This document shows positions 37,001 to 47,899 of a stretch of 64,000 nucleotides of DNA, piece after piece; the first letter of the stretch is position 1, and every line of letters begins with the position of its first letter. Below the pieces are notes generated by a model. It saw only the letters and a program-made list of their open reading frames with translations. It had not been told where the DNA came from and searched no databases. Source of the stretch: Ancylostoma caninum (taxonomy: Eukaryota > Nematoda > Chromadorea > Rhabditida > Ancylostomatidae); the NCBI GenBank assembly GCA_037903475.1, contig JBAJFG010000039.1:806001-870000 (forward strand). The letters are read 5' to 3'. Position numbers and translations under genes: made by a program.

Positions 37001-38593
37001 ATGTTTCAGAAAAATTGCATCGAGGTCAAAGTCCTAGGTACACTGTTGAGAACAGATGAGGGAGCTAAATAATTTTCCAGCATCTCTCTTGGAATGTACA
37101 ATTTGAAGCAATATTTGACAGCTTTTCTAGGGCTTGGATTCTATGTTATGAGTGCACTTCACTTCATTCATCAGAACACGCTGTGTTCAAAAAGGAATAT
37201 GAAATTTCTTAATTTTCATGTAGTAAGACCTTGTCCATGAGACATCCCCATGTGACTTAACTGTGACATATGAAAGCGGTAGTATATTCATAATAGTGAT
37301 AGTATTTATATAGCTATATTTGTGAAGTGCAGTGTAAGAATAAGGCAAAATCTCTGAAAAGAGATACTATTGAAGTAATACATAGTATACCTTCTGGTAA
37401 GCAGTCATGTATGCACAAGACGTGGTATCCAATTGTGATATCCAAAACAAAGAGTTAATCGTATTGACTCGATCAGCATTTTAGGGAAAGCTCAGTGTTT
37501 ATTGTCAAGGAACCGCTGACCTTTACACAGTTGTTTCTGTGTTTTCGCTAAAACGTCGTAGTCTTTTAAATGTTCTTCCGCTTTTAGCGAGGCCTTTTGT
37601 AATGATCCACGGTGATTTCTGGGCTGGTCAGATTCTCTGGCGAGATGAGGATAACATTGATGGAATAGTTGATTGGCAAGGTGCTCGTCACGGATCTCCT
37701 GTAAGATTTATCTCCTTTTGCACTATTTTTTTTGAAAATGACGCTCACACGACAGAAGCACACGTTGGCTCCCATTTATGTGGCCTGAGCCATCGGCTAT
37801 GAAGCGGTTTCACATGTCAGGTGGAGGACTTTCTCCGTATAATGAGTTCGAGCGTTACGGTGGAGATGAGGAGGAATCTTCTGCATCCTCTTCTTGACTT
37901 CTACTATGACAAGATGGCCAAGCAACTCGGAGCTGATATGCCTTTTTCAAGAGAGCACCTTAACGTTAGTGCCGTTTTTTCTCTAGAAATCATCACGACA
38001 TTTCAGCACTCTCAAGATTGCGAACATTTATATCCACGCATTTTATTTCAGTCTATTGAAAAAGCCCCCCCCCCCATTAATGGGAACATGCCAACTTGCA
38101 AAATTTTTCAGCACTTTCGAAAGTAGCACAGTGTCTCTGACCGCGAGCAACCACGTGACGTATAGCGTGAAGTAGAATGAAGAAATGTGAGACCTGCATG
38201 ATATGCTGCTGTTGAATGAAGGGTTATCTTTGAATTAAAATTTGCCAACTTTTCATCTCATTTTGTCCCTTCCCCACCACCATTGCCGATGTTGTTTCTA
38301 ACGGTTGGCCTTTACAAAAGTTATCTTGTAAACTGCTTCTCGACCATTTTCGAGATGTCTTTCTCGGCCTGTTTTGATTAGTGTCATATTTTCAGGATGA
38401 ACTGAAGTTTGTCTCGCCGTTGTGCTGCATTCCAAACATTTTCAATGCTGCGTTCCTGGCAAAGTCGGAAATAGCGAAGAAAAATGGAGTGCTAGATAAA
38501 GAAAGAATAAATGTGATTGCTCACCGTTCTGGAGCATTTGTTGAAGATGTTATAGACTTATGTGGATGGAAGAGACAGCATCATCAGAAATAA
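31066..38593 (+). CDS. CHK/ecdysteroid-kinase-like protein (DUF1679-type), gene 3, complete
   Basis: Exons: 31066-31164, 31668-31775, 32299-32425, 32487-32620, 34007-34093, 36636-36737, 36789-36861, 37588-37700, 37821-37964, 38396-38593. All phases agree, giving 394 residues. The start MSKDVLIDGFALTKSW follows TTTTCAG by one base, as expected for spliced-leader trans-splicing. The N lobe has GYMSVIRRVWLEWDSD and the lysine of SVIVK; the hinge is PVIVMQDYRNC. The catalytic loop MIHGDFWAGQILWRDED and metal-binding GIVDWQ lie near residues 230-265. The C-terminal segment LLHPLLDFYYDK to DLCGWKRQ is helical and typical of the family. The family is linked to phosphorylation of small hydroxylated molecules, as in insect ecdysteroid kinases; the substrate here is unknown. 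Splice sites are canonical, so this is the best candidate for a working member. No signal peptide is seen, so it is presumably cytosolic. Confidence 0.85.
31479..31564. repeat. Three evenly spaced GCAGGT...ACCTGC-type palindromes in intron 1 of gene 3
   Basis: GCAGGTTAACCTGC (31479-31492, perfect), AGCAGGTTTTCCTGCT (31519-31534) and AGCAGGTATTCCTGCT (31549-31564) lie 30-40 bp apart in a locally GC-rich stretch. Confidence 0.5.
32730..33660. mobile_element. GC-rich insert flanked by TTCGAATA palindromic tracts, intron 4 of gene 3
   Basis: AT-rich TTCGAATATTCGAA tracts at 32730-32930 and 33570-33660 flank a GC-rich core of about 350 bp (33124-33480) unlike the surrounding intron in composition. 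The core has no convincing coding frame and matches no RNA gene I recognise. It may be a non-autonomous element or the 5' part of a larger one. Confidence 0.35.
34094..36635. other. Intron 5 of gene 3, 2.5 kb
   Basis: I find no exon here. Gene 4 has only 166 bp at this position, so a missing exon is unlikely. A GC-rich patch lies at 35290-35640 and another at 36000-36140; both are unassigned. A short inverted repeat around GTGAGCATGAGAA lies at 35715-35752. Confidence 0.45.
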
Positions 38594-39144
38594 GTCTTAT
38601 TCTCAGCACAAGTAAAGTCTAGAATTGGATTTCCTTATTTTATCTACTTAAAGGTTGTTCAAGCTGTTACGTGAAATACCTTTCCTTCCCTAATGTGCAT
38701 TATGCTTGCCTCAGTTACGTTAGTGTTTGTATGTTTGTATAGGAATTGTTGCTAATCACCTTACTGGTAAAGTATGGCTACTTCACCTTAAAGATTCACA
38801 TATTTAAATACGTTCTACAGGAGAGATCAAGAAATATGAGCAAACTTAATAGAAATCTACAAATGTACAACTAAACAATGGGCTTAAGATTTCTTCTCAT
38901 AAGAACTACTGGTTTGAGTCTCGCTTATAGAAAAGTTAGCCTTCTTCTACAGAGTGCTTCTACAGTGGTTGCAAAACAGGAATTTCTGTTGAACAAATTC
39001 AGATGGCGCTATTGGCGGAACATAGAGCGAATAACCGACCTACTGATGACTCTAACCCGGTGGAAGTAGGAAAGTTGAGACCAGCTGTTCGTTGCTTCAA
39101 CACATTATCTCCCGACGTGCTCCGTAGTGTTGGATAGCACATAC
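38594..39144. other. 3' flank of gene 3
   Basis: No canonical AATAAA is found in the first 100 bp after the TAA of gene 3. No gene is seen on the + strand. Confidence 0.4.
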
Positions 39145-39444
39145 CTTGGTGTAGATCGATCCGAAATCTGCTCTCAATAAATGCTAGAAAATTAGTTTCT
39201 ATTGCTTTCAATGTGAATGGAATAAGTGTACATTCTGTGGAATTTCTAGAGAGCACTGAGAAAGTGTAGTGAAGGAGTCTTGTCGTCATCACTTCTGCTC
39301 CCATGGTAATACGTGTTAGAAAGGAGGTCAGAACGTGGTCATACATTTCCTGATCCTTCATTGCTACGCGGACTCCCATTTCTATAACGGCGTGTTCTGG
39401 TGCGACATTTTCAAATGGCTGATGTTGTCCACGAGTCGACCAAC
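39145..39444 (-). CDS. Candidate 300-bp exon of an unrecognised gene
   Basis: On the minus strand TTTTCTTATGCAG precedes an exon that stays open to a GTATGT donor. It reads GWSTRGQHQPFENVAPEHAV, then EMGVRVAMKDQEMYDHVLTS, MTTRLLHYTFSVLSRN and FLAFIESRFRIDLHQ. The composition is protein-like and the frame stays open beyond both splice sites, to about 190 codons in all. No known family is recognised and no partner exon was found, so it may be a remnant. Confidence 0.3.
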
Positions 39445-41134
39445 CTGCATAAGAAAACATGCAGACACAGAGGAATAAATGCTTGTGGAGGAGGGCATGG
39501 AAACTCTGATACGGTAGATAGGAGAGTCGAAAGTAAGCCATGAGAAAAAAATTGAGATCAAGCCCGACCAATCTACTTAGCAGTTATATGAAAGCAGTGA
39601 GTCATTCCGCCTCCTTGTAGTACTCATTTCCACTATTCACTGCAATTTCGATAAAGCTTTTCGTGAGCTCTTAATGCACATTACATAGATGACCCTGCTC
39701 AAACTTTGAGTAGTGTACTTGTCACATTTTTGACTTTGTCACATTGAATAGCTTGAGCTGGGCTAGAATCTGCTCACACATTTGGCAACAGTTTCCATGC
39801 GGTAATGGTCGACATCTGCCGCCGTCACCGACTTCAGTATAGATTCCATTCAATGTTGAAGTTTGGGGAATGGGCTGTACTCAGGTATTTTGCGTTTTTC
39901 GTTGTGGTGAATTGACCTTCTTTGAATTCTGCTCACATAAATATTCGTCAAAGCACATATTGCTACAGCACATACAATCTAACCGTATAGGTACGATCTG
40001 ACAGTATGTGTAATTACATGTATGTGATGTTTATGTATAATCTTCATAATGATAATACGCCAGTACCGTAGCGGTATATGATGAATAGAATATGAGTTAC
40101 GTATCCAACAGAGGGAGATTACAAGTACAGAGTTGAGTGCATGGACACTATGTTTCATCTTCTATTTGATTTCACCTTCTCTGGCGCGTTGTTTATCTGC
40201 AAATTTATGCGATATCGAAGCTTGAGGTAATCTAAAATTGTACGCCGGGTTAGCCAAAATTTCTTTGTTTCCAGCGGGACTCCAGAACGAGTATGACAAA
40301 TATGATTATACTATATGTTTAGTTACGTTTTCTGCTAACCCACATTTCTTTTCATGAACTACAGGGGTCTACAGGGGTCTATCGGTCCAATCGCTTCCTA
40401 AATAAGGTTTAGCCTCAAGCATTTGTGAGTATGGTAGTGCTACAGATCAGATCAAAAACGTTGATTAAGGTTGACATTCCTTCGTTGCAGACAATGATTC
40501 ACATATTTTCGACAAAGTGCAGGACCAACCGAGCACGTAATGTCACCCACCGTGTGCACAACCGGTCGTGAACGAACGCTTGTCCATGCGAACACGCGTG
40601 TCCCACGTGCCAGCGCATGCCAGAATCGTAATGTTGCAAACGCGCCAAATTACATAGTCTGTGTCTAGCATGGTTAGAGACAAAGAGCAAGGAACTTCAA
40701 AGCTGACATGGATAAAAAGTGATGGCTGGACATTTTGAACGTCTGTCTAGCATTATCTTATCAGCACACACAGATGGAAGCTTTTACGTCCACACAGCTC
40801 TCAATACTCATTTTGCTTATTTTTTTATTTTTGAACGTGGTTTTCTCATGGAACAAATTATCGTACCTTCTTTTACTGTCTTTTGTTATCTGTGGTGCCG
40901 AATATTATGATAGAAAGAAATCACATGCTGATGAGAAGAAACAAGCTCCTGTACAAGAAACATTGCTTCACATATACGCAGGGTATGCTTTTCTAGTACG
41001 CCACTCTTTATAGAGTCTACAGAACTCAGGAAAGGTAGAATAAAACATTTGGGTCTTGTCAAAAAAACATTGCAGTTTTGTCCTTGTTCTTGTAACAGCT
41101 TCTTCATGCTATGACCTTGAGACAAGTTTTCAGG
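39445..41134. other. Intergenic before gene 4
   Basis: No gene recognised. A direct duplication of CTACAGGGGTCT occurs at about 40362-40383. The region ends in TTTTCAG just upstream of gene 4's ATG. Confidence 0.4.
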
Positions 41135-44100
41135 ATGAACAAAGAAGTGCTGATAGACGGATTCGAGCTCACAAAATCTTGGTTGCAAGATCAGATCGAG
41201 CAGAAACACGGAGTCCGACCTCGAATTGTAAACGTAAGTTGACCCATTCTGAGTGTTTTTGTCATAATTCGAGCGAAAAATGAGAGCATATAAAGCGCTT
41301 AAAACATTGAAACCTTTAGTGGACTGGAACTAGAAAGTTGTCTTCCACCCCATCAAGCCACCTTTCCTTCTGAGCGCAACTCCGACGCAAATTCTTGTGT
41401 TCAGGATCTTGTGGCATGATTAGTATGTGATTCATTTATCAGATTGAGATCCAGGTTGAGCCACTCGGCCCAGATGCTGTTGGGTATATGTCAGTTATTC
41501 GACGGGTGCAGCTACACTGGGATAGTGACCAAGGTGATCTACCAAAATCGGTCATTATAAAGGTACGTTCGAGGTAAAGAGTTGATCCATGAAGCTATGA
41601 ACGCTTATTTTTAGTCAATGATTGAATGATTAGTTTAGTTTTCGCGAGACGATAGCAGTAGAACTGCCTGTACATAGCTGAATGTCTCTTTTTTTCTTCT
41701 GAGCACTCATCAGGCACAGAAAAAGTGGGAAAACTATGCCAAGTCAAAGGTTCTCTAGTAAAGAGTGCATTTACCTCTGCATTTCTTAGCGATGATCAGA
41801 GCCACAGCAGTAATAGCTAACAGATTATGAATATTCTGTGGCAAATCAGCGTAAAAGCTTGAGCATTTTATAGCGCGAGAAATGGACACCAGAAGTAATC
41901 AGGAAAATAAAAAAGAAATTTGGAAGTAGCAACTTGCACCAACGTGGTTCACGATCTTCTATTTAATGTCTGTTTGGATTCCCTGTTCAACAGCAGCGAA
42001 CAATACATTTGAGTCATCAGGCGCCACGATAGAGAATGCGGACTCTCTTGAGAAAATTGTGCATGGATTGGAGATCAAGTTTTATCGTTTGATACAAGAC
42101 GGTGCGTAGAGCTGATATTTGTGTGTCATCCAAGTCATCAGAAATATCAAACTTCTAGAGAAGCCAAAACGACTGTTGGTGCCAGCATTGTACGCAGCCG
42201 AAGATTATGACTCCAAACAGCCTGTTATAGTGATGGAGGACTATCAAAATTGTTTTTCTGTGGATTTGAAGGTTGGATTTTCTGAGAGACAGGTGATTTG
42301 CATTTGACTGTGTACATATAGAGGCAAATTCTTAACACTTATTCAAAGGCAGCACCCACGGAAATTTTCGACCTCGATATTTTGGCACCATTCGGGGTAA
42401 TCACGTGCACTGAACACTGTTACAATACCGTAAACAGTAGAAACCTTCGAATTCCCCGTTTTCTAGAGCGTCCCGATCATCGCTTTAGAGTAGGTTAGGC
42501 CGAGTTGCGCGACCTGTTCAATGTGAACCGATCCAAGAAAGTCGATAAAGCCGCCTTTTTTGTCACCTGTTTTGTGTGAGAAATCGGATTTCGACATTGT
42601 TTTGTAGCGCTCCTGAAGCTTGTGAAAGAAAACAAAGCTTGAAAAAGATATCCCGATCGATCAATTTGTAGCAGAAACATTAACGAATTCCGAAACGATC
42701 CGAAAACCCCGAAAAAATTCGAAAATTAAAAATTGACGAAAACCTGCAGTACGAGTGGCTAAGCAAGCAGATTTGTTGGAGAATGGCAAGATCAAAAATT
42801 CTTAGTGCCAAAAAAGGCAAAAAATGAGAGCTAAATGCTAAGGAAGAGCTTTAATATGGCAAAAGAAAAGTAACTCCCCACGAAATCATCTGGCGGCAAT
42901 GCTCCGCTGCCGCCACAACTCGATCGAACGACTCCACGCTGATCCTGCTGATCCAGGATCTTGGACATTGAATTAGTTATATCTCAGAAACGGCAAAGAT
43001 TTCCGTACTACTTTCTTCGCAGAATTGTTAGCACGATTGCTAAGGTTCCAAAACGATCAAAATTTCAGACGAGAAAATTTCCGTGGGTGCTGCCTTTAAA
43101 AACTTTCCGCACTATCTGAGCTTGTCTAAATGCTCCCGCTCGAGGAATGCGCTGGAGCCAATGCATAATTTTCACTTATCTTATAAAGCATCATTTAAAA
43201 ACTTGGCGACTCGTTATAGGAGTTAGAGGGGGGGGGGTTCTTCCACTTCCGCCGACGGCATCCGACATCAAGCAGCTGCTGTCCTGATTCTCTTATATAT
43301 TCAATTCAAAACAACAACTTGAGTGTTTGACGGAGAGGCGGAATACTTTTCTTCTGTGAGTGGCTCACCATATCACCAAACATTGCTGTTTTAGCTGTTC
43401 TTCATTGCTGAACAGATAGCTCATCTACAGATTTTCTCGATAAGGAACAAACGATGGATAACCGTTGTGCAAAAGAACGAGGTTGGTCCTAGAACAAAAC
43501 ATAGTGAGGTAGGCTGAACCTCTTAGAAGTCCTTCGGAAAAAATTGAGAGATCATAATGATCTTTCTCTACAGCATCATCATGTTTTTTCAGCAATTTTG
43601 ACACATGTAAGTGGTTGAGTTGTAAAAAAATTACAAAAAAAATTCAGAGAGACTGGCTGAATCACATGAAACGTACGATTCCTTCGCTTACACGATCTAT
43701 TTCTCAAAAATTGATGGAAAATATGCCTGGGAAATTGTCTTGCCTGAAGGTTTGCTTGCAGCATATCGTTGTTCTTAATTCAGGTCAACCTCTCATAATT
43801 ACAGATTTTCTTGGAAAACACCATTGACAAGGACCCGGACTGGATGGGCACGATTGTGGATCAGTATTTCAATGGAGGTACTTACAAACTGCTAGCAAAC
43901 TAACGGCCTTCTTGGGAATGTTTCGTTGTCAGAGAAGCCTTTTGTGATGATCCATGGCGATATGTGGTCGGGTCAGATTCTGTGGCGAGATGAAAACACT
44001 ATGGCAGGAATAGTGGATTGGCAAGGCGCCCACCGAGGATCTCCTGTAAGCTTTGCACATTTCTCGACAACACATCCAAACAAAAAAAACTATGGATTAT

Positions 44101-45079
44101 GAAGAAGAATGAAAAACTCAGAACCCCAAAAACAAGTTTCTGATCGCATCTGAAACTTGCTTCCTCAAAAGCTTGTCGACAAGTTGTTTTCACACTTCCT
44201 TGCCGACAAGTTGTTCGCCTGAAAAGCTTGTCGACAACTTGTTTTCACTGCTTCGTTGTTGAAAACAAGTTGTCGACAAGCTTTTCGGGCGAACAACTTG
44301 TCGGTAAGGAAGTGTGAAAACAACTTGTCAACAAGCTTTTGGAAAAGCAAGTTTCAGATGCGATCAAAAACTTGTTTTTGGGGTTCTGAGAACTTAGTGT
44401 TTCCAGTTTTCTCCACATAAATTTCAAATATTCATAAGTCGGTTTCTCACGACAGGTGGAGGATCTCATTCGAACGTTGAGTACAAGTGCTACAACGGAG
44501 ATGAGAAGGAGTATGCTGCGTCCTCTGCTCGACTTTTATTATGACAAGATGAAAGAACAGCTTGGAGCCAATATGCCTTTTTCCAGAGAGGACCTCGATG
44601 TTATTACCTTTTCTATATACATACTTGCAGAGAGGAACTATCGGTTGCATACTTTCTTTGATGAATTGTCTAGGAAATGGCGGCATTCTAAACGATCAAA
44701 CTTAAGGAGAGGAGTGGTTTCAGATGAATTCTGGAGTCAGACTCTTTTCTACGTGCAATTAGAATCTGCTTTCCTTTTACAATCTTACAATCTTTAACGG
44801 TTCGATATTGTAGATAAGTCGATCGCTAGAGAGTTTCAATGCCCTGGGAGTTTCCCGAGAAGACGATCTTTTTAATGTGTTTTCCAGGATGAAGTGAAGC
44901 ACATCTCGCCGTTGTGTTGCATTCCATGCATTTTTGGGGTGGCGTTTATTCCGAAGTCGGACATCGTCAAGAGGAACGAAAAGCCAGACAACGAGCGAAT
45001 AAACACATTCGTAAACCGTTGTGAGGCATTTGTAGAAGACGTTATTGAATTGTGTGGATGGCAAATGAAGCATGAATAG
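41135..45079 (+). CDS. CHK/ecdysteroid-kinase-like protein (DUF1679-type), gene 4
   Basis: Exons: 41135-41233, 41455-41562, about 41978-42101 (start uncertain), 42159-42292, 43395-43481, 43648-43749, 43805-43877, 43933-44045, 44456-44599, 44888-45079, giving about 391 residues. The start MNKEVLIDGFELTKSW follows TTTTCAG by one base. Motifs are SVIIK, PVIVMEDYQNC, the catalytic MIHGDMWSGQILWRDEN and GIVDWQ. Exon 2 could also begin at 41443. At exon 3 the position where paralogues have CAAAG reads GTTTGG, so the AG is missing. The nearest usable AG (41928-41929) keeps the frame and would add 16 codons (QLAPTWFTIFYLMSVW). Intron 4 holds a TTAA-type MITE and intron 8 a long foldback. It may work with the extension or may be decaying. 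Confidence 0.75.
42347..43095. mobile_element. 749-bp MITE with AGGCAGC ends and TTAA-like target site, intron 4 of gene 4
   Basis: Terminal inverted repeats of about 22 bp begin AGGCAGCACCCACGGAAATT on both strands. The flanks are TCAA on the left and TTAA on the right, that is, a TTAA duplication with one change. It is non-coding inside. The same ends bound the 6.28-kb unit at 45,522-51,801. TTAA sites are typical of piggyBac and Kolobok superfamilies, and the purine start fits Kolobok better. Confidence 0.8.
44117..44390. repeat. 274-bp foldback (near-perfect hairpin) in intron 8 of gene 4
   Basis: The left arm from CTCAGAACCCCAAAAACAAG pairs with the right arm ending in the reverse complement. 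The arms are about 125 bp with a small centre near 44254, and inside them ACTTGTCGACAAG-type words repeat. Transcribed within the intron, it would form a long double-stranded hairpin. Confidence 0.85.
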
Positions 45080-46235
45080 GACCAGTTTGTCCACAATTAT
45101 TTATCACAGTAACCCTGAAATAGTATGGGGACGACTACTTCGATTTCTCCTCTTTTTCTCGTTGTTGCCTCACAAAATATGTGGCTTTATGTCCACAGCT
45201 TGTAGTGGTTAGCTTCAGAAGCTATCAGTGATGACGAATCTTTGTCTTCACAAAGTTTTCGTTCCGTTTCCCTCAGACGTTTTAACCTGATCTCTTTCTT
45301 TCCATACAACAGTTTTGTGCATGAATTTCGTTCGTCAGTATGATATTGTTGATATTTTTCACATGTTATTGATATTTTTCGTGTGATATCAGTGATATTC
45401 CATGTTATAGCATGGATTTCGTTCGTCAGTCTGATATTCTTGGTGTTTTTTAGAGAGTGAAGAAAATGTATCGTCAAAAAAGGTCCTGGTGATTCTTTCT
45501 GCCTGTTTCCCCTTCTCTTAAAGGCAGCACCCACGGAAATTTTCGACCAGAAAAACTCAGCGTATTTCAAAGGTATTGGAGGTGCTAAACACTTGCATAA
45601 AGTCGAAACTTTCTGATAGCACCAAAAACGCTGATTTTAGACGCTCCTGACCAAGTTGGGTGTAGCAGCTGTGGTCGAGATGCACGAGCCATGCGATGAG
45701 GATTGACATCAAAAGATCGATAAGATAGATTAACCTTTCTCATTCATTATCGCCAGTTTGTTATGTTGCTTAACGCAATTCAGAATGTTTTAAAATTTGA
45801 TCGAAAGCCAGTTTGCAATGGTATGGTACATTGTTTTAATCAATGGTATGGTACATTGATGCTTGTTCAGTCACAATATAGTGGACATTATTATCGAAAG
45901 AGCAGGTTAGTTTCTTACTCAAAAAATTTTTTAGTAACTTTTCATTCCTTTTTTTTTCCTTGCTTAAATTTGGTTGTGATTATACTTTTGAGGATTAGAT
46001 TTTTTTCCCATTTTTTTTTCTTTCGTACTTTGGCACTTTCACTCATTACCTAGACCCCATACTTTTGTTCTTTGGCAGTCCCACTCTTTACCTAGAACTT
46101 AAGCCTACTAATAGATTGAGATTCATTAGAAACATGGGAGCGCATTTATTTTTTAGCTTCCTTTTTTGATCGAACGGCTTGGAAAGATCGTAAAGGGTTT
46201 TCGCTTTTTCTTCAAGTGAATGTGAAAGACCTTTT

Positions 46236-46924
46236 TTAAATGCAAATTGCATCGAGATGCTTGGGTGGGGCCAGCGCTAAGCAAAGTTGTAGGTATATGA
46301 CTATTACTAATAATGTTGTCAAAGGGATTTACCTTTAGGAAGGGTTTTGTTAAACTCCATGATTTTTCGTTGAAACGGCGCAGACATTGTGTGTTCGTAG
46401 TGACGTTGGCAAACAAAAAACTAGAATATTAACAAGGATTATACTTGTTATATCTGACTATAACACAACTAGATTGCTATGACCTTGAACTAACTCACAG
46501 ACATATTGCTCAACAGTCCATTGCGGTTGACGTACATTACGTCCGACGCGATCAAGTCGCGTTCACCGTCAAAGAGGGGTTTACTGTACCCCAGCTTAGA
46601 CAGTAGTTGTTGAAGGGCCTGGGACTTGCTTACGCCATAAGGCAATGGCATATTAATAGCCTATAATTAAGCATACTTCGTCACTTGATAATTACACATA
46701 ACCCAATATAATCCACCTACCATTAACCAGTTAGTGCGCGTCATACGTCGCACTTGCTCTATCTCTTTAATACACATCTCCTGTTTGGTCTGCAACTGAT
46801 CAATTGCAGTACCAAGGGACATAAATGCGGTGGATAACTCCGCACTCAGGTTAGAACCGGGAGAGAGGATAGAGCGAAGTGCTTCGGAGACGGATGAAGA
46901 TCCAGAGACGGGGGAAGTAGCCAT
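46236..46924 (-). CDS. Four-exon gene of unknown function inside the TTAA/TIR unit
   Basis: Minus-strand exons: 46924-46721 (ATG, 68 codons), 46660-46499, 46420-46333, 46276-46236 (TAA). Introns of 60, 78 and 56 bp all start GT and end AG. The phases (0, 0, 1) join without a stop, giving about 164 residues. The protein starts MATSPVSGSSSVSEALRSIL. Exon 1 has a heptad-like helix (IDQLQTKQEMCIKEIEQVRR), exon 2 reads MPLPYGVSKSQALQQLLSKL and exon 3 MSAPFQRKIMEFNKTLPK. If intron 2 is retained, the frame ends soon after NMS. I recognise no family. A TATA box and two E2F-like sites lie upstream. Chaining three small introns by chance is unlikely but possible. Confidence 0.45.
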
Positions 46925-46980
46925 TGCAATATTTAGACTGAGCAGCAATATGTCAATGCATTTCAAGCTCTTAAACACCG

Positions 46981-46987
46981 TTATATA
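46981..46987 (-). promoter_or_regulatory. TATA box of the four-exon gene
   Basis: TATATAA on the minus strand, 57 bp before the proposed ATG. This leaves room for a start site about 30 bp downstream and a short leader. Confidence 0.45.
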
Positions 46988-46994
46988 CTCGCTA

Positions 46995-47070
46995 TTTCGC
47001 GCCTAGTATTAGCCTTAACAAGAACTTAACACCGCGCCGAATTCAAATTTGACCCACCACTGGCGCCAAA
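46995..47070 (-). promoter_or_regulatory. Pair of E2F-like sites upstream of the TATA box
   Basis: TTTCGCGC lies at 46995-47002 on the + strand. GCGCCAAA (TTTGGCGC on the other strand) lies at 47063-47070. Both fit the E2F consensus TTTSSCGC, and the first sits only 8 bp behind the TATA box. They could also serve a divergent promoter for the Penelope-like ORF. Confidence 0.35.
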
Positions 47071-47899
47071 CCTAATTCAAATGAGGGGGACGCGCCATAT
47101 TAAGAAATTTAGCGTACCAACGGGATGGAAGGTATAGCCAAATAAGTACACCCATTAGTTTGGACTATGTTCTGGATACTAAGTTCCTTCAATTTAATAC
47201 CAAGTTATTCGAAGCTTGGGGATAGTAGGATAGACATATAATAATTGAAGTAATATTGCGTAATACTGGGGGATAGATTTAGTAATGGTGTCAACTTAAG
47301 TTTAGCATCGATTTTTTCAATAATTTCCAAATTAGGAGCAGTCCTGCGTTCCATCAAATTTGGAAACCTGTTTATACCTTGAGCGTGCCGCATATTAGCG
47401 GATAGGATACTATCCACCCTCTAACATTAAGAGTTAGAGAGACATAAGGTCTGGAGGTGGAAAATCCAATGACATTATCGGCGTAGTAGTAAGCGACACG
47501 TATAAATAAATAAGTTTCTAGATTGACCATTAGTTGCATATCATTACAGTTTGCATTAAGATATGGGCAGACTAAGAATTAATCGGAAATTGCAGTAGGC
47601 TGTCTCATGCTATGATATTGATAACAACTTAATGACTTTACCTAGGAACAAATTGTATATTTAAATGGAATTAAGTCTAAGTTATCAAATATGTCCAGCA
47701 TTAAGTTTATTAGTTAATAAATAATCGCTGTGATTTTGAAATTATACAAATTTTACTTAAATTGGGAATTCGGGAGAGCCCTGACGTGGTGTTGGGCATG
47801 ATTATCCAATGCAGTTTACACCACGGGTAACGCTCCCCAGCGATGAAGAGGCTCGCCCTAGCCAAGGAGGAAATACCCTCTGATAAGGAAACTGCATAA

